Shown: positions 1 through 5,911 of the stretch, piece by piece
Numbering within the stretch: the stretch's first letter is position 1
Layout: every line of letters begins with the position of its first letter
Assembly (NCBI GenBank): GCA_003661385.1
Contig: QMWA01000075.1
Location: 1-7,946, forward strand
Direction of reading: 5' to 3'
DNA: 7,946 nucleotides
Origin: Thermoproteota archaeon
Lineage (GTDB): Archaea; Korarchaeota; Korarchaeia; B14-G2
The notes under the pieces: model-generated
Seen by the model: the letters and a program-made list of their open reading frames with translations, nothing else
What the model was told of the DNA's origin: nothing
The model's database searches: none
Made by a program: the position numbers and the translations under genes

Positions 1-155
1 GTGGGGTTCAGCACAGTCTTCGGTGGCAGAAGCACGATACGCCCTCCTTCAACCACGAGCTTAAGCTCATCCCCCACCTTGATCCCAAGCCTCTCCCTGA
101 CCTCAACTGGGATGGTTATCTTCCCCTTCTGAAGAACCCTAACTATATCACCCAT
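1..155 (-). CDS. AbrB/MazE/SpoVT-type swapped-hairpin DNA-binding protein, partial
   Basis: Not reported as a long reading frame because the window cuts it off; I translated it directly. The ATG is at 155 and 51 codons are visible before the left edge. The protein starts MGDIVRVLQKGKITIPVEVR and continues with ERLGIKVGDELKL, then a short beta stretch GGRIVLLPP. This is the classic swapped-hairpin fold: a beta strand, the K-G-(K/Q)-(I/V)-T-I-P turn, a short helix with R-x-x-L-G-I, then K-x-G-D. Family members are dimeric DNA-binding proteins, either transcription regulators or antitoxins of toxin-antitoxin pairs that repress their own promoter. It has its own TATA box and lies 128 bases after the chelatase operon on the same strand. 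A toxin partner (for example a PIN-domain VapC) could follow beyond the left edge, but that is not visible. Family confident; role as antitoxin or regulator open. Confidence 0.85.
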   Translation of the reverse strand, partial: MGDIVRVLQKGKITIPVEVRERLGIKVGDELKLVVEGGRIVLLPPKTVLNP

Positions 156-156
156 T

Positions 157-167
157 TAGGTGACCTA
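157..167. promoter_or_regulatory. Perfect 11-base palindrome between TATA box and start codon; possible operator
   Basis: TAGGT-G-ACCTA is a perfect inverted repeat about a central base. It sits between the TATA box and the ATG of the AbrB-type gene, overlapping the expected transcription start. AbrB/MazE-type proteins often bind short palindromes in their own promoters, so self-repression is a reasonable inference. The half-site GATAGGT (minus strand, 163-169) occurs again on the plus strand at 251-257. Function is not shown by the sequence. Confidence 0.4.
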
Positions 168-173
168 TCTAAG

Positions 174-181
174 TATATAAA
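174..181 (-). promoter_or_regulatory. Archaeal TATA box for the AbrB-type gene
   Basis: On the minus strand this reads TTTATATA, a full match to the archaeal TATA consensus. Its centre lies about 22 bases before the A of the ATG at 155. Archaeal TATA boxes are normally centred about 26 bases before the transcription start, so the transcript should begin at or very close to the start codon (leaderless or nearly so). This fits the absence of a clear GGAGG-type site before this gene, in contrast to the operon genes. The element just upstream (BRE) is not strikingly purine-rich. Confidence 0.7.
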
Positions 182-283
182 TCCTGGAGCTCAGTTAAGC
201 TATCTCAAGCTGGTGTGCTCAGCTTCTCTAAGCCCACTGGCGCTCTCATAGATAGGTGAGCTCACGTCCTCAGCAGCTGTGCT

Positions 284-2173
284 TCAGATTTCAATCAGCT
301 TGGCTTCAGCATGCTCTACTATGTCCTGTATGTAGGATGCTCCAGGTGATATGCCAGGGCCTCTCGTGTCGTACACGCTGAGGGAGATCTTGCTCTTCTT
401 CACTGCCTTGGATAGCTGAGGTATCTCGTCTGCTACTCTGCTGTAAAGTGGGACGTTGGCTTTCCCATCTGTTATCAGGAATGCCCTAACTGCTAGTGTT
501 TTCTCCTTCATCCTCTCTCTTCTAGCTAGGTTGAGTAGCATCTGGAGGGCTGAGCTGAGTGGGGTCTTTCCTCCAGTTGGCGTCTCATCTATTGCCTTGA
601 GGATGCTGAGGTAGTTCCTCGTGGGTGGGGCTGCTAGCGTGGCTTGGGCTCCCCTGAAGACTATGAGTGAGATCTTGGACCTCTTGATGTACCCCTTCTC
701 CACTAGCTTCTTGGCTATCCCCTTGGCTACGCTTATCCTCTTCTGGATGCTCATGCTTCCACTTGAGTCGAGCATGAGGACCCATAGCGTGGGTGGCCTA
801 GCTTTCCTCACCCTCACCCTGAGGTCCTCTGGGCTAGGCTTCACCGGGGGCTTCTTTCCTGATAGGATGGCCCAGAGTGCTGTCGCGTAGAGGTCTACGT
901 CCTCCACGCTGCCCTTCGGCACAGTGTAGTACACTGGGATCCCTCTGGGGTAGCCTACCACGGCTGCTACAGCGTCCCTAGAGGAGCGTGTGCTAGCCAG
1001 GTAGCTGTCTAAGCTCACCTTACCTGGCACCTGGGCGCTTGCGTCAGCTGCCTGGTAGAGCCTGTCCCTGCCGCCTAGGCTGCTGTGGCTGTGGTGGCTG
1101 TGCTGGTGGCTGCTGTCCTCTCGGTGCCTGGGGTCTTCCCTTCCTGCTGGTGGCTTGGGCTTTGGGAGCTGCGCTCTGGGTGGCTGCTGGAGTGGCTTCT
1201 CCTTAAGGCGGTGTGGTAGCGCTAGCTCCATTGCCCTCTCTAGGTCGCTCAGGGTCACTTTGGCTCTCCCGTCTAGGGCTGCTATGGCCTTTGCTGTCTT
1301 CACTGTCGTTATCTCTGCTCTGCTGGTCTTTATCCCGAGGCTTATGACCGTCTCTGCTAGGAGCTTGATCAGCTCGTCGCTTACCTCCACCTTTGGTAGG
1401 AGTTTTCTTGCCCTTGTTACCTTCTCTGCTATTGCTTCCTCGCTTGCCCTGTACTTCTCGTAGAAGGAGGCAGGGTCCTTGTGGAAGCTTTCCACTCTCC
1501 TGACTATCTCAGCTCTCTCCTCTGGTGTGCTTGGGGCAGTGACCTCTACGCATAGGCCGAACCTGTCTAGGATCTGCGGCCTGAGCTCTCCTTCCTCTGG
1601 GTTCATGCTGCCCACCAGGATGAACCTAGCTGGATGCTTGAATGAGACTGTCTCCCTCTCTATGATGTTCCAGCCCATTGCCGCGGCGTCTAGGAGGGCG
1701 TCTGCTATGTAGTCGTCTAGCAGGTTGACTTCGTCGATGTAGAGTATGCCTCTGTTGGCCTCGGCTAGCACCCCGTGCTGGAGTGCTCTCCTGCCTTCCT
1801 TCAGGAACCTCTCTACGTCTATCGTCCCAACTAGCCTGTCCACTGTGATGCTGAGCGGCAGGTCTACTACACGCATCTTCCTCCTTGCTACTGGGAGCTC
1901 CTCTCCTCTCATGTGCCTCTGGTAGCAGCTGTCGCACATCTCAAGTGGGTTTCTGGGGTTGCAGTTGAATGGGCAGTCTGCTACAACCTCTATCTCAGGT
2001 AGGACGTTTGCTAGCGCCCTGACTAGGGTGGACTTCCCTGTCCCCTTGTCTCCTCTCAGCAGGACTCCGCCTATCAGCGGGTCTACTGCGACGCAGAGCA
2101 GGGCGAGCTTGGCGTTCTCCTGGCCTACTATGGCTGAGAAGGGGAGCACTACTCTCCTCTCGCAAGCCTCCAT
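284..2173 (-). CDS. Fused ChlI-ChlD chelatase motor (AAA+ ATPase plus von Willebrand factor A domain)
   Basis: 629 residues. The AAA+ (ChlI/BchI) half spans about residues 10-320: Walker A GDKGTGKS at 41-48, Walker B LYIDE at 144-148, sensor-1 asparagine in GSMNPEEGEL near 191, DRFG with the likely arginine finger R204, and sensor-2 region TSRAE near 283-287. A Cys set C67-x3-C71-x8-C80-x2-C83 lies after Walker A and could bind a metal. A Pro/His-rich linker (about 325-365) joins it to the ChlD-like C-terminus, whose vWA domain has an intact MIDAS motif DSSGSMS at 469-475 and T537. In class I chelatases, I and D form the ATP-driven motor that acts on the H/CobN subunit holding the tetrapyrrole. 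One-chain I-D fusions of this size are common in archaea and some bacteria. The start overlaps the CobN C-terminal gene by 25 bases and has a strong ribosome site at 2182-2188. With CobN next door, cobaltochelatase is the best guess; magnesium chelation is unlikely because no chlorophyll genes are present. Confidence 0.93.
   Translation of the reverse strand: MEACERRVVLPFSAIVGQENAKLALLCVAVDPLIGGVLLRGDKGTGKSTLVRALANVLPEIEVVADCPFNCNPRNPLEMCDSCYQRHMRGEELPVARRKMRVVDLPLSITVDRLVGTIDVERFLKEGRRALQHGVLAEANRGILYIDEVNLLDDYIADALLDAAAMGWNIIERETVSFKHPARFILVGSMNPEEGELRPQILDRFGLCVEVTAPSTPEERAEIVRRVESFHKDPASFYEKYRASEEAIAEKVTRARKLLPKVEVSDELIKLLAETVISLGIKTSRAEITTVKTAKAIAALDGRAKVTLSDLERAMELALPHRLKEKPLQQPPRAQLPKPKPPAGREDPRHREDSSHQHSHHSHSSLGGRDRLYQAADASAQVPGKVSLDSYLASTRSSRDAVAAVVGYPRGIPVYYTVPKGSVEDVDLYATALWAILSGKKPPVKPSPEDLRVRVRKARPPTLWVLMLDSSGSMSIQKRISVAKGIAKKLVEKGYIKRSKISLIVFRGAQATLAAPPTRNYLSILKAIDETPTGGKTPLSSALQMLLNLARRERMKEKTLAVRAFLITDGKANVPLYSRVADEIPQLSKAVKKSKISLSVYDTRGPGISPGASYIQDIVEHAEAKLIEI
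1085..1126 (-). repeat. Histidine-rich low-complexity linker inside ChlID
   Basis: Codons 350-363 of the ChlI-ChlD protein carry six histidines (350, 356, 358, 360, 361, 363) among Ser, Asp, Glu and Gln. At DNA level this appears as a run of GTG/GCTG units on the plus strand. It lies between the AAA+ and vWA halves, within a stretch rich in Pro and charged residues. It could bind or buffer a divalent metal close to the chelatase, by analogy with His-rich tracts of cobalt and nickel handling proteins; it may equally be a plain flexible linker. Confidence 0.6.
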
Positions 2174-3681
2174 GCCCTCTCCACCTCCCGGATGCGGCTC
2201 TTCCAGTGGCTGCTGTCCTCAGCTGTGTAGACCTCTATTGTGCCTCCCTGGACCTCGCCTCCAGCGAGCTCCTCCTCTAGGATACCCTCCAGCTCGGAGT
2301 AGGCTTCCTTGAGCTCCTCTATGAGCTCCTCGCTAGTAGACCAAAGCCCCCTCTCGTAGGCTTCTACCAGGCGCCTAGCTATCTCCTCTGCTGCATAGGG
2401 GTTGTGCTCCTCCAGCCACCTCCTCATCTCCTCGTCGAGGAGGTACCTTCTGGCTATCTCGTCGAACACCCAGTCCTCTACTACGCCTGCTGTAGCCTCC
2501 CAGCCATAGAGGTGTAGGATCTTCTTCGAGAACTCGCTGGCGCCCCTGTAGCCGTGCTTCTTCATCTCCTCAATCCACCTCTCGTTCAGGAGCTTAGCTC
2601 TCACTATCCTCTCGACCTCGTCCTTTACGTCTACTATCCTGGTCTCAGAGATGTCTCTCGTGTCGACTTGGACTACGTCTATGCTCTTGCCTGTTAAGGC
2701 TTCTGCTGCAGCCTTGAAGCCGCCGTGGTACGCGAAGTAGCAGCAGCAGTTGGTGAGGTCGTGCTCATCGCTTATGTGGTTCCTGGCTACCACATCGACC
2801 TCCATCAGGCCTAGGACAAGGGGCTCATAGGCCTCTACGCCGAAGGCGTCTTTCCCGTAGGCGTAGCCAGACCACTGGACCCAGACCTTGCCCAGGTCTT
2901 CTATGCTCCTCCAGGCAGATGCCTCTACAGCGAGGTTGACTCCAGTGCCGTAGGCTCCAGGCGGGGCGCTGAAGACCCTGAAGCGAGCTAGCCTCCTGGC
3001 CTCCCCTACGCCCCTGCCGAGCTCCACTAGCTTCTTGATGTGCTCGATGTAGTGCTTCCTCACGTAGTTCACCTCAGGAGGCTCGTCTAGCGAGACCACC
3101 TTCTCAACTGCCTCGTCTATCAGGTTGATGTAGTTTGGCAGCGTGTCCCTGACTATGCCGCTTATCCTAACGAGCACATCTATCCTAGGCCTGCCGAGCT
3201 CCTCTAGCGGTATGGCCTCGAGCCCAGAGACGACGTCTCCAGCCCAGGTGGGCTTGACTCCCATGAGGTGCAGGATCTGAGCTATCTGCTCTCCGTCAGC
3301 CTTGTAGCCGTCTATGCTCCAGAGGACCTGCCCCACGCTCTCAGGGTACCTCCCATGCCTCCTCCTGTACTCCTCTAGGAGCTTCTCAGCTGTCTCAACA
3401 CCGATCTCCCAAGCTGCCTTCGTTGGGAGAGCCCTGGGGTCTACGGCATAGAAGTTCCTGCCAGTAGGCAGTATCTCAAACCTCCCTCTGGTCAAGGCCC
3501 CTGAGGGCCCTGGCTCAACATACCCTCCAGCTAGCCCAGCTAGGAGCCCGCTGACCTCCCTCCTGCACTCCAGCATCCTCCTAGCTAGCTCAAGCGCCCT
3601 CTCGAAGACGCCCCTGAGCTTCTCTGGGTGCTTGAGCTCGAACCCAGCTCTCCTAGCCTCCTCCTCAACTACCTTCAGCAT
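2149..3681 (-). CDS. cobN: CobN C-terminal part (cobaltochelatase large subunit, second of two split genes)
   Basis: 510 residues from the ATG at 3681. The sequence matches the C-terminal third of CobN/ChlH-type chelatase subunits: GGYVEPGPSG at 52-61, LPTGRNFYAVDP at 71-82, DGYKADGEQIAQILHLMGVKP around 124-144 (split here: DGYKADGEQ then IAQILHLMGVKP), RPRIDVLVRISGIVRD at 164-179, PPGAYGTGVN at 240-249, YHGG at 318-321, and the region with GWEATAGVVEDWVFDE from 393 to NPYA at 430. A triple cysteine (312-314) precedes YHGG. The reading frame has a GTG three codons earlier at 3690, but GGAGG at 3691-3695 sits nine bases before the ATG, so the ATG is preferred. It overlaps the N-terminal CobN gene by 17 bases in a different frame. 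The two products together total 1258 residues, the usual size of a full CobN, so they should assemble into one H-type subunit. No large region appears to be missing. Confidence 0.92.
   Translation of the reverse strand: MLKVVEEEARRAGFELKHPEKLRGVFERALELARRMLECRREVSGLLAGLAGGYVEPGPSGALTRGRFEILPTGRNFYAVDPRALPTKAAWEIGVETAEKLLEEYRRRHGRYPESVGQVLWSIDGYKADGEQIAQILHLMGVKPTWAGDVVSGLEAIPLEELGRPRIDVLVRISGIVRDTLPNYINLIDEAVEKVVSLDEPPEVNYVRKHYIEHIKKLVELGRGVGEARRLARFRVFSAPPGAYGTGVNLAVEASAWRSIEDLGKVWVQWSGYAYGKDAFGVEAYEPLVLGLMEVDVVARNHISDEHDLTNCCCYFAYHGGFKAAAEALTGKSIDVVQVDTRDISETRIVDVKDEVERIVRAKLLNERWIEEMKKHGYRGASEFSKKILHLYGWEATAGVVEDWVFDEIARRYLLDEEMRRWLEEHNPYAAEEIARRLVEAYERGLWSTSEELIEELKEAYSELEGILEEELAGGEVQGGTIEVYTAEDSSHWKSRIREVERAWRLARGE
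2182..2188 (-). promoter_or_regulatory. Strong ribosome binding site for ChlID
   Basis: GGAGGTG on the minus strand, eight bases before the ATG at 2173. It matches the archaeal anti-Shine-Dalgarno sequence and lies inside the end of the upstream CobN C-terminal gene. It fixes the ChlID start and shows that ChlID can be translated on its own despite the 25-base overlap. Confidence 0.75.
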
Positions 3682-5911
3682 GGCAGACACCCTCCAGCAG
3701 GCGCTCCAGGCTCCTCACAGCAACCTCATGCAGGCGCTCCAGGAGCTCCCTGTTGGACACGCCTCCAGTCGAGGCCATGGGGTTCTTTCTGATCTCATCG
3801 TAGTCTAGCCCGAATGCCTCGGCTAAAGCCCTCCTTATAGACGGGCAGCAGTGGGAGTCGTATGCCATCACTGTGGCTATGTACTCTGCTAGCCTCCTCG
3901 GGTCTCTGGGTGGGTGCCCGAAGACATGCAGCCCAAGGTTCACCTGGGAGCCTCTGACCAAGTCGACGTACCTGTGCACCTCCTCTATGGTCTGCTTCTC
4001 GTCTATGGGGTTAGTCACCTTCACCCTGCTCCTCTCAGCCTCCTCCAGTATCTGCCTGTACACCATCATCCTCCTAGCCTCATCTCCCATGCTCTTGGCG
4101 TGAGCATACTGCTTGAGCAGGGAGTCAAGCTCATCCAGGGCCTCAGCCATCGCCATAGGAGGGTACATGTGGTCTACTAGCACAGCATACCCCCTCCTCT
4201 TTGCTATCACGCCCTCCATCGGGTTTGAGACTATGTACACGTAGAGGTGCGGCGCGTCATCTAAGGTGGCTTCTGGCACGCAAGACGGCGAAAGCCCGAC
4301 GCCCTTGCCAGGCCTGAACTCCAGGTACCCGTGGGTTCCGAAGTGGATGAGCAGGTCAGCCTTGAACTTGCGTGTGACCCACCTGTAAGCAGCCCACCAC
4401 TGGTGTGGAGGTGTTATGGTTGGGTCATGGAGCACCCGGCAGACTCTGCCATCGCACCTAGAGCCTGCACACCCAAACTTCGGCTGCACCATGACGACCA
4501 CGTTCCCGAACCTCACTCCTGGGACCACAAACTTCCCCTCGTAGACCATCCCAGCGAGCTCCTTGGGTGCTCTCCCAGACAGCACGTCCTCAGGCTTCCC
4601 CCAGTCCTCTATGATCTTCTCCCTCAGGTCATCTGGGAGCTCGCTGAGCCACCTCAGGTACTCCTCCAGGGTGACAAAGCCTAATGCCCCACCTCTCTCG
4701 ACTACCTCCTCGACGCTAGTCCACCTGAACTCGCTTATCGCCTTCCTCTCCAGGATGAGCTTGACAAGCCCCTCCCCGCTCTCAGGGAGGCTGTCTCCCA
4801 GGTGGTAGCCTTCCTCCTTGAGCTTGTGGAGGAGCCTGACCACGCTCTCAGGCACATCCAGCCCCATCCCCACAGCTACGCTCGCCTCAAGCCCCTTGCA
4901 AGGGGGGTTGATCAGCACTATGGCGACTTTAACCTGGCTCCTTGGCTTCCTCCTCAGCTCAACCCACTTCCTCACCCTCCTAGCGAGGTGCTTCACGTGC
5001 TCCCTGAAGGCCTCCCCCCTCTTGTACCCCTCTATGCTCTTTGTCCCAGCTATGAACAGCGGCTCAGCTGCCCCAGCGAGCTCTGGGACTATGACCCCAT
5101 AGACCTGCGTCATGTAGTCTACTCCCTTGCTGCTCTCCACCCACTCGCTGACAGGCTGGCTGTATGAGCGGAGTGGGGCAAGCACAGGGACGCCAACACG
5201 GCTCAAGTCACCTAAGTCCACTGCTCCAAAGGAGATCAAGCTGACGATGGCCTCCACAACAGGCCTCCCCCCTATGGTGAAGAACTCGTCTACAGCCCTG
5301 CTCCTGTCCTCGCCGAGCCCTGTCACAGGGTCCTTGCCGTAGGTGAAGACTGGGATCACACCTAGCCCCTGCCTTTCAAGCTCCTCAACAACCTCCTTCA
5401 CTGGAGTGAGGTCCCCATAGAGCCAGGCGCTCCTCCAGAAGAGCACCCCGACCAGAGGCCTCATCTTGTAGTCCTCTAGGTACCTGCTTAAGCTGGTGTA
5501 GACTCCCATCTGAGGGTGGTATATGCCATGCATCGGCACCTCCCTTGGCTCACTGTACTCTCGCCTATCGCCTGCTAGAGTAGCCAGGAACCTGACTAGG
5601 CTCCTGAGGTTCTCTACGCCACCTAGGATGTAGTATGCCTTAGCCTTAGCCACAATGTCCTGTGGGACGTTGCTGAGCTCCTCCAGGCCGCCAGCTGAAA
5701 TCACCTTCGCCCTGCTCTCCCTTATGGCGTCGGCTACAGGCTCCGGGAGCGTGTGGGCGTAGATGAAAACCACGCTCGCGCTCCTGAGCTCACCTAAGAC
5801 CTTAATGCAGCTCTCGTCGGTCAAAGCTAGCCCACTGACCTCCTCCTCAGCCAGGATCCTCTCGACTACTGGGAGAGGCCTGGCACCATACCCTAGTATG
5901 AGGCATATCAT
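3665..5911 (-). CDS. cobN: CobN N-terminal part (cobaltochelatase large subunit, first of two split genes)
   Basis: 748 residues from the ATG at 5911, which forms an ATGA overlap with the stop of the upstream membrane protein gene; a GTG at 5941 would add ten residues but is poorly placed. The family signature is clear: GVLFWRSAWLYGD near 155-167, GVIPVFTYG near 184-192, VQPKFGCAGSRCDGRVC ending at 491 followed by LHDPTITPPHQWWAAYRWV, the near-invariant HFGTHGYLEFRPGK at 523-535, and NPMEGVIAKRRGYAVLVDH at 563-581. In CobN/ChlH proteins the HxGTHG...E region is thought to line the tetrapyrrole site. The three-cysteine insert C481-x4-C486-x4-C491 replaces a Cys-free stretch of many bacterial CobN and is, from memory, typical of archaeal versions. 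The protein stops after a helical tail, just before the conserved region that resumes in the next gene with GGYVEPGPSG. Cytoplasmic, no signal peptide. Cobalt is the likely metal; nickel or a reverse (metal-removing) reaction cannot be excluded. Confidence 0.92.
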   Translation of the reverse strand: MICLILGYGARPLPVVERILAEEEVSGLALTDESCIKVLGELRSASVVFIYAHTLPEPVADAIRESRAKVISAGGLEELSNVPQDIVAKAKAYYILGGVENLRSLVRFLATLAGDRREYSEPREVPMHGIYHPQMGVYTSLSRYLEDYKMRPLVGVLFWRSAWLYGDLTPVKEVVEELERQGLGVIPVFTYGKDPVTGLGEDRSRAVDEFFTIGGRPVVEAIVSLISFGAVDLGDLSRVGVPVLAPLRSYSQPVSEWVESSKGVDYMTQVYGVIVPELAGAAEPLFIAGTKSIEGYKRGEAFREHVKHLARRVRKWVELRRKPRSQVKVAIVLINPPCKGLEASVAVGMGLDVPESVVRLLHKLKEEGYHLGDSLPESGEGLVKLILERKAISEFRWTSVEEVVERGGALGFVTLEEYLRWLSELPDDLREKIIEDWGKPEDVLSGRAPKELAGMVYEGKFVVPGVRFGNVVVMVQPKFGCAGSRCDGRVCRVLHDPTITPPHQWWAAYRWVTRKFKADLLIHFGTHGYLEFRPGKGVGLSPSCVPEATLDDAPHLYVYIVSNPMEGVIAKRRGYAVLVDHMYPPMAMAEALDELDSLLKQYAHAKSMGDEARRMMVYRQILEEAERSRVKVTNPIDEKQTIEEVHRYVDLVRGSQVNLGLHVFGHPPRDPRRLAEYIATVMAYDSHCCPSIRRALAEAFGLDYDEIRKNPMASTGGVSNRELLERLHEVAVRSLERLLEGVCHAEGS
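3691..3695 (-). promoter_or_regulatory. Ribosome binding site deciding the start of the CobN C-terminal gene
   Basis: GGAGG, followed by GTG, on the minus strand nine bases before the ATG at 3681. It directly abuts the alternative GTG at 3690, so that codon cannot use it. Its presence inside the end of the CobN N-terminal gene argues for real independent initiation of the second half rather than a sequencing error in a single long gene. Confidence 0.7.
3697..3743 (-). repeat. 14-base perfect direct repeat, period 33, at the CobN split junction
   Basis: The plus-strand sequence GCAGGCGCTCCAGG occurs at 3697-3710 and again at 3730-3743, a period of 33 bases or exactly 11 codons. It encodes two copies of the helix segment LERL within the last 25 residues of the CobN N-terminal half (LLERLHEVAVRSLERLLEG). 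It may be a small in-frame duplication or simply a heptad-like helix with biased codons. It lies directly upstream of the second CobN gene. Confidence 0.55.

Larger units (their letters stand above)
156..283. other. Intergenic region between ChlID and the AbrB-type gene
   Basis: This 128-base gap is the only real non-coding stretch in the window. It holds the TATA box and palindrome of the AbrB-type gene and a second perfect 10-base palindrome, GTGAGCTCAC, at 256-265, which lies 18 bases past the ChlID stop. I see no T-run that would mark an intrinsic terminator for the operon and no tRNA or other RNA gene. The second palindrome could be a weak hairpin or a protein site; nothing decides between these. 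Confidence 0.6.

Noticed and set aside
182-283. Intrinsic terminator or RNA gene after ChlID
   Set aside because: No T-run on the minus strand and no stable fold beyond the 10-base palindrome at 256-265; nothing resembles a tRNA, snoRNA-like guide or riboswitch that I can support.
1626-1937. Minus-strand frame of 103 codons overlapping ChlID
   Set aside because: Another frame over the conserved AAA+ core; the translation is Arg/Ser/Gln-rich with no fold, so it is a shadow.
284-2173. Magnesium chelatase for chlorophyll synthesis
   Set aside because: The large subunit next to it is of CobN type, the neighbours are importer genes, and the archaeal signals make chlorophyll synthesis implausible.
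3665-3695. Programmed ribosomal frameshift producing full-length CobN
   Set aside because: The shift would have to be +1, I see no slippery run, and the second gene has its own well-spaced ribosome site and ATG. Kept only as a minor alternative.
4331-4684. Plus-strand open frame of 117 codons inside cobN
   Set aside because: It lies fully antisense to conserved CobN motifs, has no recognisable domain, and many similar plus-strand frames occur across the window as expected from its codon bias.
4802-5167. Plus-strand open frame of 121 codons
   Set aside because: Antisense to the CobN N-terminal gene; proline/leucine-rich low-information translation typical of a shadow frame.
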